Positions 51,547-61,662 are shown, counted from the stretch's first letter. The stretch is DNA of 64,000 bases from Pirellulaceae bacterium (GCA_023382975.1 JAHDXO010000026.1:47087-111086), one strand, 5' to 3'. The notes: generated from the sequence alone by a model not told the origin. A program made the numbers and translations.

Positions 51547-52872
51547 CTATGCCCTTTCGAAGAGGACGCCCAGTTGTTCGAGGGCCGAATCGACAAGCCG
51601 CTCGACGGCGCCGGGTTGATACATAGTGCTGCCGGGCGTCGGCTCGTAACCACCCTGCTCGAACGCGCGGCGCGGCGGCAGATAGCCGACAGCATCGTTA
51701 GCCAATTCGACGACCAGCGTATGCGGGGCGGGCGATGCCCGCCGGATCGCCAGCCCCGATTCGCAGAACACCTCGCCGGGCAGCGCGACCACCGCGGCAT
51801 CGCCCAATCGCATCACCATCACTTCGACCTGATCGTCGGCTTGCGGCTGTTCATGCATCCGCAACCACTGGCGTGCATATAATTCGTCCGGCAACCCGTC
51901 GACTTGGCCCGGCGCCTGCTGGTCGGCTGCCCGAGCCAGTACCTCGCGGCTCCAACGCACCTGCTCGTCGCTAATCGCCAACCGCGGCAGGCTGACCGCT
52001 TGCCGGGAGACTCGGACGGGTGCCGCGTCCAACGGGACCGCCGTGTGGCTCGCCTCGACGGCCGCCACGGCCAGCATGTAGCCGACGCGCTGAGTCATCT
52101 GGTAGCCGCGTCCTTGCAGCGGGTCGCGGTAGTCCAGGTGGTTGACGTCGCCGCAGCAGCCGTTGAAGAACAGCGTCGTCAGCTCGGGCGAGACCGACCG
52201 CTTGAGCGCCTCGGCCAAGTAGCCAGGATAATCGGCCGAATACAGCCAGTTGTCGCCCGCGAGAATCGCCGGATGCAATCCGAAGTGGACGAGTGCCGCC
52301 GAGGGCCGACCGCCGTGCCTGACCCACAGCGTCGCCACGCGGTCGTCGACAGGCCCCAACGGTTCCACGACGAAGTCCGCCGCCAGACGCTCCCAATTCA
52401 TGTGCGTGCGTCCGTCGCAACAGAGCAAGCGGCGATTGAACCCCAGCCGCGCCTCGGCGGCGTACCCGATCGACAACTCGGCAGGAGCCAACTTCCGCCA
52501 GGCTTGTCCAACCGCGTCGGCACAGCGTGCCGTCAAATGGTCGATGGCCTGATCGTTCGCCTTGGGCAAGCCCAAGAAATCGACGGTGGCCAAACTGCTA
52601 TGCGTATGCGTTGCGGCGACCAGGATGTTGTCCGCTGCCAAGCCTGTCCGGCCAGCGCTCGCTTGCCGGATCGCCGCCACATTCTGGCGGTCGAGCATGC
52701 AGACGTCGACGGACAGCATTGCGGCCGAGTGGCCCTCGCCGTCGCGAAAGACGATGGCGCGCGCAGCCAGCGGATCGTGCGTGCCTCGCGCCAAATAGTC
52801 GTCGCGATAGTTGCCCATCAGCGGCAACCCTGGCTCGGGCGTGATATCGACTTCGCCGATTCCGATCCTCAT
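51547..52872 (-). CDS. Neutral/alkaline ceramidase-like hydrolase
   Basis: 441 residues from ATG 52872, with AGGAG about eight bases upstream. It starts M-R-I-G-I-G-E-V-D-I-T-P and continues M-G-N-Y-R-D-D-Y, A-T-H-T-H-S-S, H-F-G-L-H-P-A-I-L, F-F-N-G-C-C-G-D-V-N-H and G-E-V-F. These match the N-terminal catalytic domain of neutral/alkaline non-lysosomal ceramidases, with two zinc-binding His-rich motifs (T-H-T-H, H-P). No signal peptide is seen at this start, so it may act inside the cell, unlike classical secreted ceramidases. Planctomycetes have many members of this fold acting on unknown amides or esters, so the ceramide substrate is uncertain. Confidence 0.75.
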   Translation of the reverse strand: MRIGIGEVDITPEPGLPLMGNYRDDYLARGTHDPLAARAIVFRDGEGHSAAMLSVDVCMLDRQNVAAIRQASAGRTGLAADNILVAATHTHSSLATVDFLGLPKANDQAIDHLTARCADAVGQAWRKLAPAELSIGYAAEARLGFNRRLLCCDGRTHMNWERLAADFVVEPLGPVDDRVATLWVRHGGRPSAALVHFGLHPAILAGDNWLYSADYPGYLAEALKRSVSPELTTLFFNGCCGDVNHLDYRDPLQGRGYQMTQRVGYMLAVAAVEASHTAVPLDAAPVRVSRQAVSLPRLAISDEQVRWSREVLARAADQQAPGQVDGLPDELYARQWLRMHEQPQADDQVEVMVMRLGDAAVVALPGEVFCESGLAIRRASPAPHTLVVELANDAVGYLPPRRAFEQGGYEPTPGSTMYQPGAVERLVDSALEQLGVLFERA

Positions 52873-53272
52873 GGCCTGTCTCCTGTGGATGGATACGTTC
52901 TTCTCGCGCTGCGCTGCAGTCCACGCTTCAACGTGTGTCTGCTGGCAAAGACACGCTAAGCAACGGCCGAGAAAAAATGTCAGGAGTGAATGGCACTTTT
53001 TCTCGGCCGTTGCCAAGTCACTCCGCGACCGCTCTACCAGTTCGCTGCGCCGCGTTGTCCGCCGCGGTCTCCCTGTCGCAGTGCGCGGCGTGCGGCGAGC
53101 CGACTGCGTCTCTCGACGAACACCCGCTGGCAGTTCCGCGCGTTACGAGCTTGACCGATCCCGACGTTTCGTCCCGCGTGCCCGAGGAGCATTACGCATT
53201 GCCGAATCTGCCCCCGGTGGAGACCTGACAAGAGAGCATGGCTTCCATGCGCCGAATTGCGGTTCGCCCTAT
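52873..53272. other. Intergenic stretch of 400 bases, no gene seen
   Basis: Contains a perfect 16-base inverted repeat (52961-53012). I found no credible coding frame in the rest. Confidence 0.55.
52961..53012. repeat. Perfect 16-base inverted repeat with A/T tracts
   Basis: Arms CAACGGCCGAGAAAAA (52961-52976) and TTTTTCTCGGCCGTTG (52997-53012), loop of 20 bases. On either strand it forms a GC stem ending in a run of A or T, so it could act as a terminator. It lies between the sulfatase and ceramidase-like genes. Confidence 0.65.
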
Positions 53273-54814
53273 TCATTTTCCTTCGTTGCCCCATCGCTTC
53301 ATGAGTGCGATGTTCTTCATCACTTCGGGATTCGGCCGTTTCAGATACTCGGCCATGTCGCTGTCGTACATGGCTTCGGGCTCCGGTCCCGGGTCGCGCG
53401 ATTCCGCCATCCAACGGTCGAGTTGGGCGCGATGGGATTCGAGTTCGCTGCGGAAGTCGGGGTGGGCGGCCAGGTTGGTCACTTGGAACCGATCCTCGCG
53501 GTATTCGTACAGCTCCTCGGCAGGTCGGGTGGCGCTGAACAGCAGCGTTTCCACGAGGTCGGGCAGCATCCCCGCTTCGTGAAGCGTTCGCAGCCTCTGC
53601 ACGATCGCCTTACCGTCCTTGTAGGCATTGGGCTGCAGATGCGGGCGGAGCGGATGGAAGTTGCGAAGGTACAGAAAACGCTCGGTGCGAACGCTACGGA
53701 TGCGATCCACGGTTTCGTCGCAGCGGTCGCGCGCGGCGAAGACCGCTTGCCGCGGCTGGTAGTCCTTTGACAGAACATCGCGACCCTGCATCGTCGCGGG
53801 GATCGGAATGTCAGCAGCCGCGAGCGACATGGCGGCCATGTCGATGTGTTCGATCAGGTCTTCGCGAACCGAACCTCGCGCCGCGCCGGGACCGCGCACG
53901 ACGAAGGGGATGTGCGTCCCCTCGTCGGTCAGGAACTGCTTTCCGCGTGCGTGGCTGATGCCGTGATCGGTCATGAAGATGATCAGTGTCCGTTCCAGCA
54001 AGCCCTCGCGTTCCAAGCGGTCGAGGACGCGACCCACGTGCAGATCGGTCAGCCGGACGCTGTCCAGATACAGCGCCCAATCGTCCTGCAGCACGGGATC
54101 GCTCGGGTAATACGGCGGCAGCGTGACTTGCCGGGGGTCGGTCGCGCTGCCCAGTTCGGCGATCACGCGCCGGCGAAATGCCTCGCGCGCGTCCGGCGAA
54201 CCCTCGCGCAACTTGCCGCCGTGCAACTGGACCTGCATGAAGAAAGGCTTCTTGCCCCGCTCGCTCCAGTCGTGGCTGTCGTACATGGCCGCATCCCACT
54301 GGAAATTGTAGTCCGTCTTGCCGAGTCGGCGTCCGGCGTTGGCCGCAGCCGGCTTCTTTCTTCCGCTCGCGACATTCAGGGGCAGGCCGCGAAAGTCCAA
54401 GTCGGGCAAGCCGCTGCCTATGCACGTGAAGTAACCCGCCTCTTGGAACAACACGGGCAGAGCTTTCACGCCCGGCGGCAGCTCGATCTTCAATTCGCCT
54501 CGTCCACTGCGGTGATGATGCGCACCGATCGTGGTCTGGTACATGCCGGTGATCAGCGCGGAACGGCAAGTCGAGCACACCGGCGCGGTCACGTAGGCCC
54601 GCGTAAATTTTGTACCTTCCGCCGCCAGTCGGTCCAGCTCTGGAGTCTGGATCAGCGTCTCGCCGTAACACGAGAAATGCGGCGACATGTCATCGACGAC
54701 GAACCACAGCACATGGGGCCGCTCCGCGGCCGATGCGGCACGACCGCCCAGCACCACCAACACAACAAACAGAGTTGCCATGCATTCTGCCACCGGAAAC
54801 ATACGTCGTCTCAT
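53273..54814 (-). CDS. Secreted sulfatase with an unusual active-site motif (C-S-T-C-R)
   Basis: 513 residues from ATG 54814; ATG 54802 is also possible. A signal peptide of about 30 residues ends near A-A-S-A-A. The sulfatase fold is clear: V-V-D-D-M-S, T-P-E-L-D-R-L, T-G-M-Y-Q-T-T-I-G-A-H-H-H-R-S and T-D-H-G-I-S-H-A-R-G-K. The active-site segment reads C-S-T-C-R starting at Cys80. The usual form is C-x-(P/A)-S-R, so both the third and fourth positions differ (Thr and Cys83). Cys80 could still become formylglycine, but this is uncertain. It follows the other sulfatase by 45 bases in the same operon, and both probably act on one sulfated polysaccharide. Confidence 0.88.
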   Translation of the reverse strand: MRRRMFPVAECMATLFVVLVVLGGRAASAAERPHVLWFVVDDMSPHFSCYGETLIQTPELDRLAAEGTKFTRAYVTAPVCSTCRSALITGMYQTTIGAHHHRSGRGELKIELPPGVKALPVLFQEAGYFTCIGSGLPDLDFRGLPLNVASGRKKPAAANAGRRLGKTDYNFQWDAAMYDSHDWSERGKKPFFMQVQLHGGKLREGSPDAREAFRRRVIAELGSATDPRQVTLPPYYPSDPVLQDDWALYLDSVRLTDLHVGRVLDRLEREGLLERTLIIFMTDHGISHARGKQFLTDEGTHIPFVVRGPGAARGSVREDLIEHIDMAAMSLAAADIPIPATMQGRDVLSKDYQPRQAVFAARDRCDETVDRIRSVRTERFLYLRNFHPLRPHLQPNAYKDGKAIVQRLRTLHEAGMLPDLVETLLFSATRPAEELYEYREDRFQVTNLAAHPDFRSELESHRAQLDRWMAESRDPGPEPEAMYDSDMAEYLKRPNPEVMKNIALMKRWGNEGK

Positions 54815-54859
54815 GACAAAATCCTGCTGCCTTGTTCTTCGAAGAATATTTGCCATCGC

Positions 54860-56272
54860 TTACTGTCGGGATTTCTTGCTACGCGGGGGTTGGCTGGTGG
54901 ATGGTCCCCGCTGCTGGATCTGGCCGCGGAGTATTTCCAGCTTCGACGCGTGAGCCGGCATGTTCGCAAGATTCGTGTACTGGTTCGGATCGGTGTCCAT
55001 GTCGTACAGTTCCTCGGAGCCGTCCGAGTAGCGCATGTAGGCCCAGCGGTCGGAACGCAACGCGCGATGAGCACCATTGTAGGAGAACGCGGCATCGTGG
55101 ACGACGGCTCCGGGATCGCGCAGCACGGGGACGAGGCTTTTGCCCTCGACACCGTCAGGGATCGGCGCGCCGGTCAATTCGCACAGCGTCGGAACGATGT
55201 CCACTAGCTGCACGATGGATCGGCTGCGACCCGCCGGGACGCCCGGCGCGGCGATGATCAGCGGCACGCGGGTGACCTGCTCGTGCAGGTTGGCCTTCTG
55301 CCAGAACGTGTGGTCGCCCAAATGGTAGCCATGATCGCTGGTAAAGACGATGGCCGTGCTATCTGTCAAACCCAGGCGGTCGAGTTCATCGAGGATCCGC
55401 CCGACCTGCTGGTCCATGAACGTCACGGTGGCGTAATAGCCAGTCCACATTCGCTGCTGGTTCTCTGGATACTTCGCCAGACCGTTTTTCATCGAGTTCG
55501 ATCCGGAGATACCTGGCGGCGGAATGTCGTCGAGGTCGCCTGGCGGCACATGAGGCAACTCGATCTGCCCATGCGGATAGCGGTCAAAGAACTGGCGGGG
55601 CGCGACCATCGGGTAATGCGGACGCACGAAGCCGGTGGCGAGCAGGAACGGTCGCGAATCCGCACTGAACTTGCGCAACAACTCGACCGACTTCGCGGCA
55701 GCCTTGGCGTCGGGCTGATCCGAGCCGTCTCCTTCGTAACGAACCGTAACGAACGGCCGGTGCGGATCGCCGGTCGACTGGCGGCCTTCCAGTTCGGTGG
55801 TGAAGACGTTTAGATTCAGGCAAGCGTAGTCGCCCGGCGTGTGCGCTTCGAGGCCCGGCGCGTTGTACCGTTCCGTCCAGCACTCGGCCACGTCCTGGCC
55901 ATCGGTGCCTGCGATGATGTCACCCGGCACGCGCATGTGGAAGATCTTCCCGACCCGCGCGGTCACTCGCCCTTGCGCGATGAAGTGTTCGCCCAGCGTA
56001 ACGCCGCTGTTTCCGAAATACCGTCCGCGCATCAGCGACGCCCGCGACGGACCGCACACCGTACCTTGGCAGTACGCCCGCTCGAACACCATCCCCCGCG
56101 CCGCGAGGCGATCGATGTTCGGCGTCTCGCACACCTTGTCGCCGTAACAACCCAAGACGCTGGCCCGCAGATCGTCCGAGATGATCAACACCACGTTCCT
56201 GACCGGCTCCGCGGCAACACCACGGCCGCCCAAGAACGCAAGGAACACAACAAACATGAGCAAGGTCTTCAT
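54860..56272 (-). CDS. Secreted sulfatase, iduronate-2-sulfatase-like
   Basis: 470 residues with a signal peptide of about 20. The canonical C-G-P-S-R motif begins at Cys73. Metal-binding I-S-D-D-L-R and T-S-D-H-G-Y-H-L-G-D-H are intact. It has the same long-insert plan as the sulfatase at 32662-34191. It removes sulfate from a polysaccharide outside the inner membrane after formylglycine formation. It heads a two-gene operon; the gap upstream (56273-56646) is shared with the divergent zinc-ribbon/propeller gene. Confidence 0.93.
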   Translation of the reverse strand: MKTLLMFVVFLAFLGGRGVAAEPVRNVVLIISDDLRASVLGCYGDKVCETPNIDRLAARGMVFERAYCQGTVCGPSRASLMRGRYFGNSGVTLGEHFIAQGRVTARVGKIFHMRVPGDIIAGTDGQDVAECWTERYNAPGLEAHTPGDYACLNLNVFTTELEGRQSTGDPHRPFVTVRYEGDGSDQPDAKAAAKSVELLRKFSADSRPFLLATGFVRPHYPMVAPRQFFDRYPHGQIELPHVPPGDLDDIPPPGISGSNSMKNGLAKYPENQQRMWTGYYATVTFMDQQVGRILDELDRLGLTDSTAIVFTSDHGYHLGDHTFWQKANLHEQVTRVPLIIAAPGVPAGRSRSIVQLVDIVPTLCELTGAPIPDGVEGKSLVPVLRDPGAVVHDAAFSYNGAHRALRSDRWAYMRYSDGSEELYDMDTDPNQYTNLANMPAHASKLEILRGQIQQRGPSTSQPPRSKKSRQ

Positions 56273-56646
56273 ACGTGCCTCGTTCTATGGTCGGTCCGAG
56301 TTTCTCGCTGACGGGATTGATCTTATCACCCGGAAACACAGACTGCCATCGGGCCGAACTTAGGGTCCGAACCGCGGAGAAGCGGCGCTGCGGTACGCGA
56401 GGCCCGTCGCCGGTCGTTTCCCCATCCCGATCGGGGTTGGCTGACGACGCGGCGGATGCCAGTGCCAGTCTTTCCGCACGCGTCCGGCGACGGCCTCGCG
56501 ACCGCTACCCGGGGGCGCTCACGACAGAATCGCAGCGAATGTGCGGGATTCGGTTGTCCGGAATGCGGCGAGTTGTTAACCTATGGGTCGAATAAGGCAG
56601 TTCGTGCCCGTACCAATTCTGGAAACTCGCGAGCGGGTAAGATACG
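56273..56646. other. Intergenic region of 374 bases between divergent genes
   Basis: It must carry promoters for the sulfatase operon and the zinc-ribbon/propeller gene. I see no confident box, palindrome or small gene in it. Confidence 0.45.
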
Positions 56647-59600
56647 ATGTCGATTCAATTCCAGTGCTCTCTTTGCGGTCGCCAGTTCGACGTTCCGGAT
56701 CAGATGGCCGGAACCAAGGCCCGCTGCAACACTTGCGGCAATATCGTCACGGTGCCATTGGCCGCGGACTACGACTTGAGTGCCGGCTTGACGGAAATCG
56801 GCGATACTTATTCGGATGGGAATGCGGCTCCGTTCGCCGGCGGTCCGGTCCACGCCCAAGCGTCCGCTGACGACGACGGCGAGGGTTTGCCGAAGGCGGC
56901 TTGGATTGCGATCGGTGTCGGCGGCGGGGTGGCGGCGTTAGTCTTGCTGGTGCTGATCGTCTCATCGATTTTCGGCGGCCGGTCCAAGCCGGATGTTGCC
57001 GAGAATCCGATTCCCGCGGCGACTCCCATGCCCGGTGCGGCCTCGAGGCCGGAACGTCCGCCCTGGGCAACTCCGGACGGCGGTCGGCCGGTTCCGCCGC
57101 CCGGGTTCACGCCTCCGTCGCGCCCACCGCATACTCAGCCGCCATTCACTCCGCCGGCCAGCGGTCGCCAACCGACCTCGCCACCGGGGATTCAGCCGGA
57201 CGTCTCTGCAGGAACGGGCCGAAACGATTCGCCGCCCGCTGGTTCTTCGGTTCCATCCGACACGACCGGCTCGTCCACACCGACTGCGCCGTTTGTCCCG
57301 AATCTGGCCGACAGGGCGCGATCCGGCGACGGGGGACCGACAGTTCGGACGCCCGTGTCGCGCGGAGGCGGCGATTCCCCGGACGGCGAGGGTGCCGAGT
57401 TCGTGGCCTGGGAGGCCGAGGTGGACGGACCGGCCCAGGCGATCGAGTACAAGCAGGGCAAACTGTCCATCCCCGTTCCGCCGACGGGGCTGGTGCTGTA
57501 TCCGAACCGACCCAGCAATTTCGTGCTGATCGCCGGCCGCGATAACCTGAAGCGGACGATCGGTCAAGTGTTCGATCTGCGGACGGGCAAGGAGATCGGC
57601 AAACCGGCGACTTTCGAAGGCCACGAGCAGCCCGTCTCGTTCAGCATCGACGGGCGCTACGCCGCGGCGCCGCTCCAGTTGGCCGCGGGGGCGCGCGTGG
57701 GGATCTGGTCGTTTGTCACCGGGACGATGGCGCAGATGATCGAAGCCCCGAGCCGAACGCCCGAATACCAGGACTTCCCTGCGCCCCACCAGTACTTGGT
57801 CATCGACGGCGGTTTCCGCGAATGGACCGTGCGTCGCTGGGACGTGCAGACCGGCCAGCAGAACTTGCAGCTCACGGTAGGCAGCATGGAGCGGCGGCCT
57901 TTGCAGGGGTCGGCCATCGTCACACCCGGCGGACGCTACCTGTCGCTGATCGAAGGCGACCGTCTGACGGTTTACGAGTTGGAAGGGGGGCGGTGCGTCG
58001 GCCGATCGCCGCTGCCGTCCCAGCCCAGTCGCTGCCTGGCCCGAGCGTTCTCCCACGATGGGACGCGGCTGGCTGCGATGCTGGACATGACCAACGGCAC
58101 GCACCTGGTCTGCTGGGACTTTGCCCGCGGCGACATCGCCGTCGATTACACCTTCGACAGCGGCATGGGGCTGCGGTCGTTTAACGCCTATCTGCAATGG
58201 GTACCGGACGCCAATGCGCTGCTGTACAGCGGCAGCCTGCTGCTGGACGGCGAAAGCGGTGTCGACGTGTGGACTTTTCCCGAGGACCGCTTCGGCAGCC
58301 GGCACCGACGGCTGATGCTGGGGCTGGATCGCATGCTGGCCGTGACCAGCGTGCCGCGCAGCGGCGACGCTCTGACCACCATCGACCTGCCGAAGAAGGA
58401 CCTGGACAAGGTCTTCGAGACGGTACGCAGCGGCGGCATGGCGATCGACACGGTGCTGCCGCAATTGGTCAAGGCCAATTGGCTCGCGGCTCGCCCGGTG
58501 TCGGTTTCCAACGGCTTCACCGATTGGTCGGCGGCTCCCGACCCGACGGCCGCGATGACCAAGCCAATCGACCGGGAGGTGTTGATCGCGACCGAGAAGG
58601 AGACCGTCAAGTCACTGGCGTTCGCCTCGCCGGAATCGGGATGGGTTGCCGTGCAGAAGAATGCGCGCCGAGTCAGCGTCTCGGGCCGGTCGGCGGACGC
58701 GACGAACATCATCGAGCGGTACGATTTGGACTCGGGAAAGAAGAGCCGCGAAGTCCCGCTGCCCACCGTTTACGAGATGCTGGACATCAGCCCGTCGGGC
58801 GAGCACGTACTGGTCGGTTTCCGCCAACCCAGCGGCGGTTTCGACCGGCTGGATGTCATTTCGTTCAACCCGCTGAAGCACGTCACCGGCTGGCGGCCTT
58901 ACGAAGGAGAAACGCGGGACGTCAAGGGCCAGCAGAGTCCCAAAGAGGTGAATCTGGCCCGTTTTCTGAGCGACAGCCAGGTCCTGACAGTCAACTCGGC
59001 GGGCAAGCTGACCGTCTGGGAATTGCCCGACTGCCGGGCGGTGTACTTTTTCGAGAATTTCGGCGTGCCGGCCGCGATCAGCCCCGGACGGAAGTACGTC
59101 GTCGGCGTCCACGATGACCAGATCCGCATTTTCGAAACCGCGACCGGCGAGTGCTGCGGCGATCTGCCGACACCGGCGATGGGGAGCAAACTGGCGCGGG
59201 CCGCGTTCCGGCCCGACGGTTTGGAATTGGCCGCGTTGGTCGAAGGCCGGATGGACAAGTCGCTGGCCCGCTGGGATCTGCAGAGCGGCAAACTGGAACA
59301 CGAGTTCCCATTGCCGAACGACATCGTTCCAAGCACCAATTCTCGCCCAACCGGCCGATTCGACTGGCGAGGCAACCGTTATCTCTTGCTGGACAGCAAG
59401 TACTTGATCGATCTGCCGAACCGGGCGGTGGTGTGGCGATACCATGTGCCCATGTACATGCTGCTGGCCGCGGACAGTCCGGACGGCCGCAACTGGATCT
59501 GCAGCACTCGCGATTCGTCGTCCACCGGTCCCAGATTCCTGGTCGGCCGATCGATCCCCAGCGAAGCGGCGCGTCCCAGGACGGACTCCACTACGTTGGA

Positions 59601-60171
59601 AAAGCAGTTGTTGTTGGGACCGGGGATGGGTGTTCGTCTGGATGTGCAACTCGGCTCGGTCGGCTCGCTCGGCTCCGTTGAAATGTCCAGAACCGTGCGG
59701 AGCGTGGTGACCGAGACGCTGAAGAACCGCGGAATCAGTGTCGATTTCGAGGCTCCGCTGACGCTGCTCATCTCCAGCCAATCGGGCACGACCGGTGCGG
59801 AGATCTCCGTCAATACCTCGCGAATCCCGCGGGGCACCCCCGATCAGATTATCGCCCAGCAGCGGCTCACTTGCCTGATGGCTCTGAGGGATTCCAGCGG
59901 CAGAGAACTCTGGTCCCGCGAGCGATCGGTCCACATGCGGTCGTTCGGAAGTACTTATTCAGACAACGTGCAGGCCGAGTTGACGAACGAAATGCACACC
60001 AATTTCAGCAACATGCTGTCGACGGGCAAGTTTCTTGACGATGGCCTGCCCATGTACGTTTTTGGCAAGCTGGACGAGATTTTGGCGGGCCAGTCCCAAC
60101 TGACGTTTGCCGGTGAAGGCCCTCCGCCGCCTCAGCCTCCACCACCGCCATCCACCCCGCGCTGGCCGTGA
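56647..60171 (+). CDS. Zinc-ribbon membrane protein with a large beta-propeller
   Basis: 1174 residues. The N-terminus is a zinc ribbon, C7-S-L-C10 and C27-N-T-C30, common in planctomycete proteins. One membrane helix is at about 84-109, followed by a Pro/Ser/Thr-rich linker to about 255. The middle (about 255-970) is rich in W-D, F-S-x-D-G and R-Y-x-x-x-P-like strand repeats, which I read as one or two WD40-like propellers. The end (about 990-1150) reads V-R-S-V-V-T-E-T-L-K-N-R-G and L-T-L-L-I-S-S-Q-S-G, a small alpha/beta domain, then a Pro-rich tail. The role is unknown; it may be a sensor or a scaffold across the membrane, perhaps related to the propeller of the kinase at 6065. The downstream oxidoreductase gene starts about 100 bases after its stop. 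Confidence 0.6.
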   Translation: MSIQFQCSLCGRQFDVPDQMAGTKARCNTCGNIVTVPLAADYDLSAGLTEIGDTYSDGNAAPFAGGPVHAQASADDDGEGLPKAAWIAIGVGGGVAALVLLVLIVSSIFGGRSKPDVAENPIPAATPMPGAASRPERPPWATPDGGRPVPPPGFTPPSRPPHTQPPFTPPASGRQPTSPPGIQPDVSAGTGRNDSPPAGSSVPSDTTGSSTPTAPFVPNLADRARSGDGGPTVRTPVSRGGGDSPDGEGAEFVAWEAEVDGPAQAIEYKQGKLSIPVPPTGLVLYPNRPSNFVLIAGRDNLKRTIGQVFDLRTGKEIGKPATFEGHEQPVSFSIDGRYAAAPLQLAAGARVGIWSFVTGTMAQMIEAPSRTPEYQDFPAPHQYLVIDGGFREWTVRRWDVQTGQQNLQLTVGSMERRPLQGSAIVTPGGRYLSLIEGDRLTVYELEGGRCVGRSPLPSQPSRCLARAFSHDGTRLAAMLDMTNGTHLVCWDFARGDIAVDYTFDSGMGLRSFNAYLQWVPDANALLYSGSLLLDGESGVDVWTFPEDRFGSRHRRLMLGLDRMLAVTSVPRSGDALTTIDLPKKDLDKVFETVRSGGMAIDTVLPQLVKANWLAARPVSVSNGFTDWSAAPDPTAAMTKPIDREVLIATEKETVKSLAFASPESGWVAVQKNARRVSVSGRSADATNIIERYDLDSGKKSREVPLPTVYEMLDISPSGEHVLVGFRQPSGGFDRLDVISFNPLKHVTGWRPYEGETRDVKGQQSPKEVNLARFLSDSQVLTVNSAGKLTVWELPDCRAVYFFENFGVPAAISPGRKYVVGVHDDQIRIFETATGECCGDLPTPAMGSKLARAAFRPDGLELAALVEGRMDKSLARWDLQSGKLEHEFPLPNDIVPSTNSRPTGRFDWRGNRYLLLDSKYLIDLPNRAVVWRYHVPMYMLLAADSPDGRNWICSTRDSSSTGPRFLVGRSIPSEAARPRTDSTTLEKQLLLGPGMGVRLDVQLGSVGSLGSVEMSRTVRSVVTETLKNRGISVDFEAPLTLLISSQSGTTGAEISVNTSRIPRGTPDQIIAQQRLTCLMALRDSSGRELWSRERSVHMRSFGSTYSDNVQAELTNEMHTNFSNMLSTGKFLDDGLPMYVFGKLDEILAGQSQLTFAGEGPPPPQPPPPPSTPRWP

Positions 60172-60271
60172 CGAAGTGAGTTTGGCGGTTGCGGAGCGTT
60201 TGACGACCAGTTATGTTGACGTAAGTGTCCTGTTCCTCAAATTCACGAGTGTAGAACGCAGAGGTGAAAGC

Positions 60272-61630
60272 ATGAGCAAAAAGACTCCAGGCATGCCGCG
60301 CCGCACTTTCTTGAAGGCCGCCGGATCGGCGGTCGCAGTCGGCGCCGTGGCAGGGCCCCAGGTGATTCCTTCCGGCGTGTTGGCTGCACAGGGGCGACCC
60401 GGTGCGAACGATCGGTTGACATTCGGGCATATCGGCGTGGGCGGCATGGGCGGCTACCACTTGGGCGATATCCTCGGCTTCGTGCAGCGAGGCCAAGCGA
60501 ACATCGCGGCCGTCTGCGATATCGACGACAAGCGGTTGGAGAACGCCTCGCGCAGGGCGGGATCCCAGGCGGACTGCTATCGTGACTACCGCTTCGTGCT
60601 CGACCGCACGGACATCGACGCGGTGATCATCGCCACGCCCGACCATTGGCACGCGGTTCAGACGGTGCATGCCGCCGAGCGAGGCAAGCATGTGTACGTG
60701 GAAAAGCCCGCCTGCTGTACGATCGAGGAAGGCAACGCGATGATCGCGGCCGCCAACAAGGCCGGGATCGCCGTCCAAGTCGGCTCGCAGGGCCGCAGCC
60801 AGCCGGAAGCGTATCTGGCGCACCGCTACCTGGCCAACGGCAACATCGGCCGGATCACCCAAGTCGACTGCTTCCACTACCCGAGCCCCTCGGGCGGCAC
60901 CGCACCCGACCGGGATCCGCCGGCGGAACTGGATTGGGATCTGTGGCTCGGCCCGCTTCGCGACCGGCCCTACAACCCCGGCTACTGCCACGGCACGTTC
61001 CGCTGGATGATGGAATCGGGCGGCGGCCAGATCCGCGACCGCGGCGCGCATGTGATGAGCTGCGCCATGTGGTGGATGAACGCCGACGGCACGGGGCCGG
61101 TGGAGGTCGAGGCCACGGGCGAGGCGCCGGTCAAGGGACTCTGGGATTCGGCCGTCAAGATCAGCGTCAAGTACACGTTCAAGAACCCCGACTGGGTGCT
61201 GACCTGGAATCAGCCGGGCGAGCCGGCGCCGCCCGAGGAACGGACGGGGCGGGAGCCGGGCGGCGCGATCTCGCGTCCGGGCTACGGAGCCGTGTACCGC
61301 GGCGACCAGGGCACGTTCACGCACTGGGGCGGCGACGGCGGCACCTGGGCCGAGCGGAAAGCCCGTGAGTGGCAACCCGGCCCCGGCGCGGTCGAAGTGT
61401 ACCGCAGCCCCGGCCACAAGGAGGACTGGTTCGAAGGCATCAAGACCGGCAAGCGGACAATCATGAACGTCGAGGCCGGTGCCGACGTGGCCATCCTGAC
61501 GGTGCTCGGCAACCTGTCCTTCCTGCTGGGCCGCAAACTGAAATGGGATCACGTCCGCCGCGAGATCGTCGGCGACGAACAAGCCCAGCGTCTGATGGGC
61601 CGGCCGCAGCGTTATCCCTACACTCTCTAA
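60272..61630 (+). CDS. Tat-exported Gfo/Idh/MocA-family oxidoreductase
   Basis: 452 residues from ATG 60272 with AGAGGTGAAAG upstream. The N-terminus carries a twin-arginine export signal, P-R-R-T-F-L-K-A-A-G, and then a hydrophobic stretch. A Rossmann fold follows: G-H-I-G-V-G-G-M-G binds the nucleotide, I-A-T-P-D-H-W-H and V-Y-V-E-K-P supply the catalytic Lys motif typical of the family. It should oxidise or reduce a sugar or sugar derivative with NAD(P), in the periplasm after folding. Tat-exported members are common in planctomycetes; the substrate is unknown. It is followed 32 bases later by a small HEAT-like gene. Confidence 0.92.
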   Translation: MSKKTPGMPRRTFLKAAGSAVAVGAVAGPQVIPSGVLAAQGRPGANDRLTFGHIGVGGMGGYHLGDILGFVQRGQANIAAVCDIDDKRLENASRRAGSQADCYRDYRFVLDRTDIDAVIIATPDHWHAVQTVHAAERGKHVYVEKPACCTIEEGNAMIAAANKAGIAVQVGSQGRSQPEAYLAHRYLANGNIGRITQVDCFHYPSPSGGTAPDRDPPAELDWDLWLGPLRDRPYNPGYCHGTFRWMMESGGGQIRDRGAHVMSCAMWWMNADGTGPVEVEATGEAPVKGLWDSAVKISVKYTFKNPDWVLTWNQPGEPAPPEERTGREPGGAISRPGYGAVYRGDQGTFTHWGGDGGTWAERKAREWQPGPGAVEVYRSPGHKEDWFEGIKTGKRTIMNVEAGADVAILTVLGNLSFLLGRKLKWDHVRREIVGDEQAQRLMGRPQRYPYTL

Positions 61631-61662
61631 ACCATTTCTCGCAAGACACAAGGATTCCATCG

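Noticed and set aside
53034..53272. Possible coding remnant in the gap after the sulfatase gene
   Set aside because: No frame showed a recognised motif or a start; the composition is that of random GC-rich DNA.
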